From Vulcanisaeta distributa (GTDB lineage: Archaea; Thermoproteota; Thermoprotei; Thermoproteales; Thermocladiaceae), in assembly GCA_002506645.1 (NCBI GenBank), contig DAXY01000053.1, forward strand, positions 4,765-13,673: a stretch of DNA of 8,909 nt, in the 5' to 3' direction. Positions 1-6,110 of the stretch are shown piece by piece; within the stretch, counting starts at the first letter, position 1, and each line of letters opens with the position of its first letter. The position numbers were made by a program, and so were the translations under genes. The notes under the pieces are model-generated. The model did not search any database, was not told where the DNA came from, and saw nothing but the letters and a program-made list of their open reading frames with translations.

Positions 1-72
1 GCAGTTGAGTACTTAAGGGATGGCAGGGCCGTAATGTGGAGTGGTAATAAGTCATACATGCTGTACCTGTGA
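1..72 (+). CDS. 3' end of an unidentified protein (partial)
   Basis: The first reading frame is open from the window edge and ends at a TGA at 70-72, giving 23 residues that finish in ...NKSYMLYL. The composition (alternating polar and hydrophobic, with AGG and TAC codons) resembles the coding style of the other genes here. The stop is followed directly by an AT-rich, T-tract-containing spacer, as expected after a gene that converges on the minus-strand exporter. The fragment is too short to assign a family, and no function is claimed. It could be a chance open frame, because only 24 codons are visible. Confidence 0.5.
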   Translation, partial: AVEYLRDGRAVMWSGNKSYMLYL

Positions 73-75
73 GTT

Positions 76-105
76 TAAAAGTTGAAAATAATGTTTTTAT
101 AAAAC
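76..105. terminator. Possible bidirectional T-rich terminator between convergent genes
   Basis: The 63-bp spacer between the convergent partial gene and exporter gene is strongly AT-rich. It contains a run of five T (94-98) inside the near-palindrome GTTTTTATAAAAC (93-105), so T-rich tracts occur on both strands. Archaeal RNA polymerase terminates at oligo-T tracts without needing a stable hairpin. The site could serve both transcripts. This is inferred from composition and position only. Confidence 0.35.
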
Positions 106-135
106 TAACGTGGTTCCTAAAAACATTTTACGTAA

Positions 136-2223
136 TTACCCATTGGTTAATTTCGCCTTTAACCAACCATTAACCACTTCACTTAACCAATCGGGCATGT
201 TCACGTACTTAGTCAATGCCTCTATTGCTAAATTATTGATTTTACAATCATTGATGTTGTTTATGAATTCCATGAACCAATTGGGTAATCCCGACATAAC
301 CGCTATTGCGTATATGAGTTCCCTACCCGATATATTGCTCAGTACGGCCTCGCCCAACTCAGTATTCATCAGTAGGTAGGCGGCATAGACCTTCCTCAGC
401 ACTGGGTCGGACTTAATGTCGATATTACCTCCATCGCCGCCTCCATTAACGAGTTTATTACCACCCATTAAGCTCATCGACCCACCCCGCTCAACAACCT
501 TAACCGGCCTATCAACACTAACCTGCACAGCCTCAACAACCTGCTGATGGTGAAACGCCTCCCTACCCCTTAGGTATGAGAACACCGCAGCTAGCAAGGC
601 CAATGCGGCAGCCGCGTGGTAGGCGTAGTAAAAGCCAACGGCCATGGCGGGCGCTATGGCGTTTGGGAAGAAGGTTAACTCATCAATCCTATTGAACACG
701 ACGCTCGGTAGTGTTATCCCCGCCTGCTCAATTAGGGTCTTTATCGGGTCGTAACCCAGGAATGCGGCGAATAATGCATAGACTGGCGGTATTGAAACCA
801 ACTTCTCGGCATCGGCCATGGAGACGCCCGCGCCCAACAACGCCCTGTATATCGACTGCGTTAGTACCGTTGATGCCCCCGTGAGTATTAGCGTTAGGAA
901 TATCGCGAAGCTCATTAATAGGCCTATGTTTTGCATGGCCGATCTAAGCCCTGAGGCGGCGGACCTCTCGGTAGGCGGTACCGCGCTCAGGATTGATACT
1001 AAGTTTGGTGATTGAAATAGTCCCGAACCAATGCCCATTATGAACAGTATCACCGCGAACCAGGCATAGCTGAAGTTCGTTATTGGCAGTAGCGTTAGTA
1101 ATTCAAAGCTGGCAGCAAGAAATACGGCGCCTAACGTAGACACAATCCTGGCGCCAAACCTATTCAGTAACTTGCCGCCTATTGGCGCGAATATGGCACT
1201 GGCAATACTACTCGGCATTAGGTATATGCCGGCCCAAAGGGGTGTATCAGCATAGGGTATTCCATGAAGTGGTAGGTAAATTGCCTGGAGCAGCAGTGAT
1301 AATACGAAGACATTAGCCCCCTGGGCCAGGAATAGGAATAGGCTACTAATTACGCCATATGTGAATTGCCTAATCCTGAACAACCTAACCCTGAGCATTG
1401 GCTCCGCAATCCTGGACTCAATAACGAATAATAAGGCGAATAAGGCGCCACCAACACCAAGTAGCGCCCAAACCATTGGGTTGCCCCAACCTAGTGATGA
1501 TCCTCCGTAGGGCATCATCGAGAGCATTAATCCCATGAGCAGTAACACCAACGACACAGTCAATAGGGATGCACCAACCCAGTCAATCCTAGCCCTTGCG
1601 AGGCCGGCGGGTAATTTGTAAACGCTTCTAAAGGCCCATATTATGCTAATGATGCCTATCGGCACATTGAATAGGAACACCCACCTCCAATCTATCGTGG
1701 CCAATAAACCGCCTACTACGAGGCCAAGCACGCTGCCTGCACTAAATGATACGCCAACAATCCCCTGAGCCACGCCCCTACGCTCCGGTGGGTAGACATC
1801 CGTTATTAATGCCGCACTGTTACTAAACATCATTGCGCCGCCCAGGCCCTGTACGAACCTATAGGCCACCATTTGAAGCCCGGCGATTACTCCATAGCCC
1901 GGCACTAGGCCTAGGAGTAATGATGATGTTGTGAATACGATATCGCCTATTGTGAATACCCTGCCTCTACCGTACATATCGGACATCCTGCCGATTAAGG
2001 CTACGGACACGGCCATAATGAGTGGGTAGGCGAACATCATCCATGCCATTATCATGAAGCCCATGGCCGTATTGATGCTAAGCCCGATACCCCTGAGTAT
2101 GGCGGGTAGCGCAATTATAACTGATGATATGTTCATAGATCCCAGCAGTGCTCCGAGGAATGAATTTATTAATACGGCCCTTCTCTGACTCTCACTCATC
2201 GATGTCCATAACTCCCTCTGCAT
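136..2223 (-). CDS. DHA2-family MFS exporter (14-TM type) with helical C-terminal extension
   Basis: This is an integral membrane transporter of 695 residues, probably a proton-coupled drug or metabolite exporter of the EmrB/QacA (DHA2) group. Motif A is clear at residues 78-93 (G-R-M-S-D-x-x-G-R-G-R). The DHA2 signature WRWVFLFNVPIG lies at 179-190. The antiporter motif C region (163-172) reads G-L-V-V-G-G where GPxxGG is usual, so its proline is Leu168. Hydrophobic segments run from about residue 18 to 550. An external loop of about 75 residues (about 450-525) precedes the last membrane helix. Family members usually have about 480-560 residues. Here about 145 residues follow the last helix: a charged and Gly-rich linker (about 551-604), then a helical part (606-695) with two or three degenerate repeats of about 30 residues. 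A minus-strand TATA box lies about 32 bp before the ATG, which supports this start and a very short leader. Substrate is unknown. The family call is firm, and the role as an exporter is inferred from the family. Confidence 0.9.
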   Translation of the reverse strand: MQRELWTSMSESQRRAVLINSFLGALLGSMNISSVIIALPAILRGIGLSINTAMGFMIMAWMMFAYPLIMAVSVALIGRMSDMYGRGRVFTIGDIVFTTSSLLLGLVPGYGVIAGLQMVAYRFVQGLGGAMMFSNSAALITDVYPPERRGVAQGIVGVSFSAGSVLGLVVGGLLATIDWRWVFLFNVPIGIISIIWAFRSVYKLPAGLARARIDWVGASLLTVSLVLLLMGLMLSMMPYGGSSLGWGNPMVWALLGVGGALFALLFVIESRIAEPMLRVRLFRIRQFTYGVISSLFLFLAQGANVFVLSLLLQAIYLPLHGIPYADTPLWAGIYLMPSSIASAIFAPIGGKLLNRFGARIVSTLGAVFLAASFELLTLLPITNFSYAWFAVILFIMGIGSGLFQSPNLVSILSAVPPTERSAASGLRSAMQNIGLLMSFAIFLTLILTGASTVLTQSIYRALLGAGVSMADAEKLVSIPPVYALFAAFLGYDPIKTLIEQAGITLPSVVFNRIDELTFFPNAIAPAMAVGFYYAYHAAAALALLAAVFSYLRGREAFHHQQVVEAVQVSVDRPVKVVERGGSMSLMGGNKLVNGGGDGGNIDIKSDPVLRKVYAAYLLMNTELGEAVLSNISGRELIYAIAVMSGLPNWFMEFINNINDCKINNLAIEALTKYVNMPDWLSEVVNGWLKAKLTNG

Positions 2224-2250
2224 ACGATGAGTGGTATGCGGCTACCTAGC

Positions 2251-2260
2251 CTTTATAAAG
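2251..2260 (-). promoter_or_regulatory. TATA box of the MFS exporter gene
   Basis: CTTTATAAAG is a perfect palindrome centred about 32 bp upstream of the exporter ATG. It is preceded on the minus strand by a purine-rich stretch (AAAGAAGG) that could act as a BRE. Archaeal initiation about 25-27 bp downstream would give a leader of only about 6 nt. It sits in the 113-bp divergent region shared with the SDR gene. Confidence 0.6.
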
Positions 2261-2305
2261 CCTTCTTTGTTAGTGATATCGGTTACCTATCCTAGTAGGG
2301 AAAGG

Positions 2306-2315
2306 CTTAATTATT
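2306..2315 (+). promoter_or_regulatory. TATA box of the SDR-family gene (leaderless start)
   Basis: CTTAATTATT is centred about 26.5 bp before the ATG at 2337 and is preceded by the purine-rich GGGAAAG (2298-2304), a plausible BRE. The spacing predicts transcription starting at or right beside the A of the ATG, that is, a leaderless mRNA. Confidence 0.6.
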
Positions 2316-2336
2316 AATTGTCATAAATGGGACAAT

Positions 2337-3290
2337 ATGGAGAGGGCATTGGTTGTGGGGCTTGGTTTCATAGCCACGAACCTGGCCAAGCACTTGACAT
2401 ATAGGGGCTTTGAGGTGCACATAACCTATAGATCCATCAGCGGCAGTAAGGCGTTAATGATGAGGGACTTACTGGAATTGAATGTTAAGCCCCACAGGCT
2501 GGACCCAGGCAACTACGATGATTTGGTGAAATTGATTAGCGACGTAAGGCCCAGGTACGTATTCAACACGGTGGGCCTACTGGGCGGTTCATGGAGTGAA
2601 CTATGGAATGCCCACGTCGAGGTACCTCGAAACATAGCCAGGGCAATACTAGGTGTTGACAAATCAATTAAGTTAATCCATATAAGCGCATCAGCCGCCT
2701 CAGGGAGGATAGGTAATTTCATAAGGGAGGAGCCCACGCACTGTGACTATTCCTACGTGGCGCCAAGGAGCGACTTCGAGAGATCTAAGTGCGATGGAGA
2801 GAGGACCCTCAGGGAGTTGGGGAGTGAGGGGCTTAACTACGTCATAGTTAGGCCGACGTTGGTTTATGGTTACTACAATGACCATAGTGAGTTCCTAAGC
2901 CTATACAGGCTCGTGAGGAGGGGCCTAATACCGCGTGTGTTGGGTTCGGTTAGCGCCATTTACGTGGGTTACCTAGTTAGGATGCTTGAGAGGTTGGCTG
3001 TGAATGACGAGTATAGGAACACCTTCCTATACGCTACCGAATGCACGGGCTATGGGTTGGGGGAATTCGCGGAGTTAATGGCTAGGTACCTAGGCATTGG
3101 TGGGGTTAGGATACCACTACCGCCCAGCTTGATTGGTCCGTTTTTACCCAGTGGCGTGAGGTCGTTGATTAAGTACGTTAATGTGCAGTATAGCTGTGAA
3201 AGTACGGTGAGGGTCTTGGGCAGTGTTGAGCCGGCAATCGAGGTTGGTGTTAGGGAATTGGTTGATTGGTTGAGGAGGGTTTATGGCTAG
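2337..3290 (+). CDS. Extended SDR / NAD(P)-binding epimerase-like protein lacking the catalytic Tyr
   Basis: A cytosolic Rossmann-fold protein of 317 residues, the usual length for extended short-chain dehydrogenase/reductases such as NDP-sugar epimerases and dehydratases. The N-terminus carries the nucleotide-binding turn VVGLGFIATNLAKHL (6-20). The third glycine of the usual GxxGxxG is replaced by Ala13. The conserved serine strand is HISASAASG (115-123), and the post-catalytic strand is IVRPTLVYG (170-178). The expected YxxxK active site reads F-E-R-S-K at 147-151: the Lys is kept, but the codon at 2775-2777 is TTC, so Tyr is replaced by Phe. In characterised SDR enzymes this Tyr is the acid/base, so ordinary epimerase or dehydrogenase chemistry is doubtful. 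The atypical SDRs (for example the NDUFA9-like group) show that such proteins can persist as binding or structural proteins. The start is supported by a TATA box 26 bp upstream. Substrate is unknown. No sugar-biosynthesis neighbours are present. Confidence 0.82.
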   Translation: MERALVVGLGFIATNLAKHLTYRGFEVHITYRSISGSKALMMRDLLELNVKPHRLDPGNYDDLVKLISDVRPRYVFNTVGLLGGSWSELWNAHVEVPRNIARAILGVDKSIKLIHISASAASGRIGNFIREEPTHCDYSYVAPRSDFERSKCDGERTLRELGSEGLNYVIVRPTLVYGYYNDHSEFLSLYRLVRRGLIPRVLGSVSAIYVGYLVRMLERLAVNDEYRNTFLYATECTGYGLGEFAELMARYLGIGGVRIPLPPSLIGPFLPSGVRSLIKYVNVQYSCESTVRVLGSVEPAIEVGVRELVDWLRRVYG

Positions 3291-3294
3291 CATA

Positions 3295-3304
3295 GGTATT
3301 TAAT
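3295..3304 (+). promoter_or_regulatory. TATA box of the three-helix membrane protein gene
   Basis: TATTTAAT (3297-3304) is centred about 25.5 bp before the ATG at 3326. This selects that ATG rather than the in-frame GTG codons at 3317 and 3323, and predicts a leaderless transcript separate from the SDR gene that ends at 3290. Confidence 0.55.
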
Positions 3305-3325
3305 GCCGAGTAGTACGTGGTAGTG

Positions 3326-3646
3326 ATGGGCGAGCCGAGGGTTGCGGGCATACTAATGGTCATTACAGGCGCCTTCCTACTCATACCAGCCGTGCTGCTG
3401 GGTATCGCATCAATAATGCTCATCCCAATACCCAATGTGGGCGCGACAATTCTATGGGCGCTAACCCTAATAGTCGTCGCCCTCGCAATAATGAACATAG
3501 GCGCCGGCGTATTATTGATATCTAGGCAGGGGGACCCCGAGACCAGGACGTTGGGCATTGTCGTTGCCGCCTTGAACCTAGTCCTTACTTGGTGGACCAT
3601 AATAGGCGCCGTATTCGCCATACTTGAGCTTGCATTCCTAATCTGA
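3326..3646 (+). CDS. Small three-helix membrane protein of unknown function
   Basis: A 106-residue protein that I do not recognise. It is almost entirely hydrophobic, with predicted membrane helices at about residues 6-33, 40-65 and 77-104. A single hydrophilic loop of about ten residues (SRQGDPETRT, 66-75) lies between helices 2 and 3. There are no cysteines or histidines, and no catalytic or metal-binding pattern, so a channel, scaffold or stress-related membrane role cannot be separated. I chose the ATG at 3326 because a TATA box sits 26 bp upstream; two in-frame GTG codons (3317, 3323) would add only three residues. The gene stands alone with its own promoter between the SDR and metallo-beta-lactamase genes, which gives little functional context. 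Consistent frame and codon use make the gene itself likely real. Confidence 0.72.
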   Translation: MGEPRVAGILMVITGAFLLIPAVLLGIASIMLIPIPNVGATILWALTLIVVALAIMNIGAGVLLISRQGDPETRTLGIVVAALNLVLTWWTIIGAVFAILELAFLI

Positions 3647-3664
3647 GTACCGACTGAGGCATTC

Positions 3665-3672
3665 CTTATAAC
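3665..3672 (+). promoter_or_regulatory. TATA box of the metallo-beta-lactamase gene
   Basis: CTTATAAC is centred about 25.5 bp before the GTG at 3694, which supports a leaderless mRNA beginning with GTG. It lies within the 47-bp spacer after the preceding gene's stop, so the hydrolase has its own promoter. Confidence 0.6.
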
Positions 3673-3693
3673 CCTGTAATACCGGAGTTCCTC

Positions 3694-4443
3694 GTGAGGG
3701 TAATACCGCTTGGGGTCGGTGGTTGGGTTTCAAACCCAATACTTGGTAATGTATCATTAATAATTGAGACGGGTAGCTCGAGGATATTGATAGACGCGGG
3801 TGAGGGCACGTATAGGGCGTTGAGGATGTGCGGCTTCGACGTAAATGACCTGGACCTAATCCTCATATCCCATAGGCATGGGGATCACTTGATGGGCATA
3901 GCGACATTGGCGCTCTTCGCTAAACCAAGGGGCGTGACGCTCAATGTTCATGGGCCCAGGGATGTGGATCTTGAGAAGCTGTTTGACGCATTAGGCATAA
4001 GGCAATACCTATCAGCGATAAACTTCCACCCAATAGACCCAAGCCCTGAGCCGTTAACCGTGGCGATAGGCCGCGACTACAGGATAACGGCAGTGCTGGT
4101 GAACCACACAGTGCAGGCTCTGGCGTATAGGATTGATGGGGCCGACGGATCATGCGTAACATATAGCGGTGATACGAGGCCAACAAGTAACGTGGCGAAA
4201 CTAGCCAGGGGATGCACATTACTAATCCATGAAGCGTCGGGAAACCCAGGAACGGAGGAGGTATCCCACCTACACGGCCACTCAACAACGAGCGACGCAA
4301 TCCAAATGGCCAGGGAGGCCGGCGTCAAGTACCTAATGCCCATCCACTACTACATAGAACCGCCCATACTGAGTAATGTGAATGAAGTCAGCATTATCAT
4401 CCCATTACCCTGCACGCCACTTGATACTCAGAGGTTGGGGTGA
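3694..4443 (+). CDS. RNase Z-like metallo-beta-lactamase-fold hydrolase
   Basis: A 249-residue soluble binuclear-zinc hydrolase. The family metal ligands are all present: Asp34 in the motif I strand (ILIDAGEGT, 31-39), the HxHxDH motif at 60-65 (H-R-H-G-D-H), His138, Asp160 in Y-S-G-D-T, and His218 near the C-terminus. H-G-H-S-T at 194-198 matches the motif that carries the catalytic His in the RNase Z/ElaC branch. Typical tRNase Z proteins have about 300 residues and an inserted flexible exosite arm that grips tRNA. This protein is shorter and shows no obvious arm, so it may be a general RNase Z-like phosphodiesterase or hydrolase rather than the main tRNA 3'-processing enzyme. The start is a GTG that reads GTGAGGGTA, with a TATA box 26 bp upstream. 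Fold and metal site are firm; substrate is not known. Confidence 0.87.
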   Translation: MRVIPLGVGGWVSNPILGNVSLIIETGSSRILIDAGEGTYRALRMCGFDVNDLDLILISHRHGDHLMGIATLALFAKPRGVTLNVHGPRDVDLEKLFDALGIRQYLSAINFHPIDPSPEPLTVAIGRDYRITAVLVNHTVQALAYRIDGADGSCVTYSGDTRPTSNVAKLARGCTLLIHEASGNPGTEEVSHLHGHSTTSDAIQMAREAGVKYLMPIHYYIEPPILSNVNEVSIIIPLPCTPLDTQRLG

Positions 4444-4463
4444 TTACGCTTCACCATTCGCAA

Positions 4464-4563
4464 TAGTTATTTAAATAATTATTGAAATGAGCAAAATAGT
4501 TCGTGCACGGCAAATAAATATCTTATTTAAGGATTACTATTTAAACAATTATTTAAATAACTA
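4464..4563. repeat. AT-rich region with an exact 17-bp inverted repeat, candidate operator of the transporter
   Basis: TAGTTATTTAAATAATT (4464-4480) and AATTATTTAAATAACTA (4547-4563) are exact reverse complements. Each contains the 12-bp palindrome TTATTTAAATAA (4467-4478 and 4549-4560), with centres 82 bp apart. A third, related TATTTAAA lies at 4538-4545, exactly 12 bp before the TATTTAAA inside the second copy, and TTATTTAA occurs at 4523-4530. The second palindrome is centred about 47 bp upstream of the predicted start of the solute-binding protein transcript and just upstream of its TATA box. That is a suitable position for an archaeal activator or for a repressor that blocks TFB/TBP. 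AT-richness raises the chance of such matches, so operator function is inferred. Confidence 0.5.
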
Positions 4564-4570
4564 GAGAAAT

Positions 4571-4580
4571 GCTTATATTT
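4571..4580 (+). promoter_or_regulatory. TATA box of the solute-binding protein gene
   Basis: CTTATATTT (4572-4580), preceded by the BRE-like GAGAAATG, is centred 26 bp before the GTG at 4602. The spacing equals that of the other genes here and argues against the ATG at 4569, which would fall before the promoter element itself and so upstream of the transcript. Confidence 0.6.
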
Positions 4581-4601
4581 CTGGGCGTTGGAGATATTCG
4601 C

Positions 4602-6023
4602 GTGAGGATGGGTATTTCGCGTATTGCCTGGGTCATAATCGGCGTTATAATAGTGGTGGCGGCCGTGGTTGGTGCTTATTATTATACTAGGTCTGTAACC
4701 ACGCCTAAGACCGTGACCATAGTCGTGGTAACCTTCTCCGGAACCTCAGCCCAATTCATAGAATTTGCCGGTAAACTATTCCATGAGGAGCATCCCAACG
4801 TGAATGTCGAGGTCATTACATACCCATTCAGTCAGTACGTCACGAATGAGTTAACTGCTCTCGAGGCGCACTCAAGCAAGTATGACATAATAGCGTTCAC
4901 ATCAACATCAGCACTGAGGTTTGTACCGTATGTGGTGCCGCTTAATCCATACATGGGCACGCTATTTAATATGAGCGACATAATAGCCCCGCAGGAGGAC
5001 TTTGGCGGCGAGTTCTACAACACGACGACTGGGCAGATTGAGTATATAGGCATAGCCTATGAAACCGTAACATACATGCTGGCGTATAAGTGCTCATTAT
5101 TTAACAATCAAACGCTGGCCCAGGAATTCTATAATGAGTATGGCATTGAGCTCAACCCATTGACTTGGCAGAACTGGACTGCCGTGCTTGATGCGGACCA
5201 GTTCTTCGTAAGCCATGGCATTACTAAGTACGGAGTGTTGATTGATGATCACGTATCTCACGGCATAATAGATGCATACCCAGCAGTATTTGGTTGGTGG
5301 TATATGAGGAATCCGAACCTTAATGAGGGTCGTATCGGCGGTCTACCGAACTTCAACATAATGTTCTACGGAGCGCCAGCACCTGGCTGTAAATACCCAC
5401 TACCGGACTTCAACACGACAGACGGCATTGAGGCGCTCGAGGTCTATAAGGAGCTCGTTTCTTACGAACCACCGCCAAACATAACGCAGGTATCCTACGA
5501 TAACCTCCCAGATCTGTATGCGGAGTATGCACCGGCAGCGTTTCTATTCGTTAGCCAACTCTCCTACCTACCGCCCAGTGTTTATAACGATACGTGCCTA
5601 GCCCCATTACCGGGAGGCTACGCAGAGACGGGTACGGACTTCCTGGCCGTAAGTAAATACTCAACACATAAGGAACTTGCGTTGGAATTCCTCGCATTCC
5701 TGGTATCGCCTAAGGTCCAGGTCTATGCGTACCTATACTTCCACAAGTTCCCAATATCTAAGGAGGCATTCCAAATGCTTCTGAGTAATAACACGCTGAG
5801 TGCGCATGATAGGGAACTGCTTGAGGCCGTGTATGAGGCAGCCCAATACGCATGGGCGAACCCACCAAACATACCACCAACATACCCAGAGCTAATACCG
5901 AGTTTTAACCAGGAGGTGTATAATTACCTGCTGGGGCAGGTGAGTGCTCAGGAGGCGATGAGCCAGGCCGCCGCCTCCTGGGTAAATGCGCTTGTCCAGA
6001 CGTATGGCCCATGCTCAGGCTAA
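4602..6023 (+). CDS. Membrane-tethered ABC transporter solute-binding protein (carbohydrate type)
   Basis: An extracytoplasmic solute receptor of 473 residues that delivers its ligand to the permease encoded next. A single hydrophobic segment (about 6-28, rich in Ile and Val) near the N-terminus, followed by a short Ser/Thr linker, acts as a membrane anchor or signal. No lipobox Cys is visible, and a class III (pilin-like) signal is possible but poor, because Met rather than Lys/Arg precedes the Gly. The mature part starts with a beta strand (TVTIVVVTF), followed by alternating segments typical of family 1 (MalE/UgpB-like) binding proteins, and contains TDFLAVSKYSTHKELALEFLAFLVSP near the hinge-return region. 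Eight N-x-S/T sequons (N123, N140, N169, N191, N271, N293, N329, N397) and four Cys (164, 263, 332, 471) fit a glycosylated, possibly disulfide-bonded surface protein. The start is the GTG at 4602, 26 bp after the TATA box; the ATG at 4608 is an alternative and the ATG at 4569 is disfavoured. The sugar or other ligand cannot be told. Confidence 0.85.
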   Translation: MRMGISRIAWVIIGVIIVVAAVVGAYYYTRSVTTPKTVTIVVVTFSGTSAQFIEFAGKLFHEEHPNVNVEVITYPFSQYVTNELTALEAHSSKYDIIAFTSTSALRFVPYVVPLNPYMGTLFNMSDIIAPQEDFGGEFYNTTTGQIEYIGIAYETVTYMLAYKCSLFNNQTLAQEFYNEYGIELNPLTWQNWTAVLDADQFFVSHGITKYGVLIDDHVSHGIIDAYPAVFGWWYMRNPNLNEGRIGGLPNFNIMFYGAPAPGCKYPLPDFNTTDGIEALEVYKELVSYEPPPNITQVSYDNLPDLYAEYAPAAFLFVSQLSYLPPSVYNDTCLAPLPGGYAETGTDFLAVSKYSTHKELALEFLAFLVSPKVQVYAYLYFHKFPISKEAFQMLLSNNTLSAHDRELLEAVYEAAQYAWANPPNIPPTYPELIPSFNQEVYNYLLGQVSAQEAMSQAAASWVNALVQTYGPCSG

Positions 6024-6110
6024 GCCCGTTTAACCGCAGGGCAGGTCTCGGTATAAGTTAAAATAAAGTTAAAAAATAAAAGGTAATGCCTACAGTAACA
6101 ACGGGCTTGC
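6024..6110 (+). promoter_or_regulatory. A-rich spacer with a possible weak promoter before the permease
   Basis: This 87-bp gap lies between the binding-protein stop and the permease ATG. Its centre (about 6056-6081) is a run of A/T-rich sequence (GTTAAAATAAAGTTAAAAAA). No TATA box stands at the 26-bp distance that marks the other genes, and there is no Shine-Dalgarno sequence before the ATG. Readthrough from the binding protein or initiation from this A-rich stretch with a short leader are both possible. No T-run terminator is visible on the plus strand. Confidence 0.3.

Noticed and set aside
110..379. 89-residue plus-strand frame opposite the exporter's C-terminal extension
   Set aside because: The exporter frame continues unbroken through this stretch, shows internal amino-acid repeats, and stops at 136. 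No promoter precedes the plus-strand frame at a suitable distance.
3250..3621. 123-residue minus-strand frame opposite the small membrane protein
   Set aside because: It is a shadow of the plus-strand frame. The plus-strand product has clear membrane helices and a correctly placed TATA box, whereas this frame has low-complexity Pro/Ala/Thr/Ile composition.
3941..4343. Two overlapping minus-strand frames of 119 and 88 residues opposite the hydrolase
   Set aside because: The plus strand encodes all metallo-beta-lactamase motifs in this stretch, so the antisense frames are by-products of its codon use.
4569..4601. Upstream ATG that would add 11 residues to the solute-binding protein
   Set aside because: This ATG overlaps the BRE/TATA region (4571-4580), so it would not be in the transcript predicted from that promoter. 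The added residues are also not needed for the membrane anchor.
6023..6107. 8-bp inverted repeat AGCCCGTT (6023-6030) / AACGGGCT (6100-6107) around the permease leader
   Set aside because: The arms are short and 69 bp apart, which is a weak stem for a hyperthermophile. No ligand-binding RNA architecture is visible, so chance is the simpler reading.
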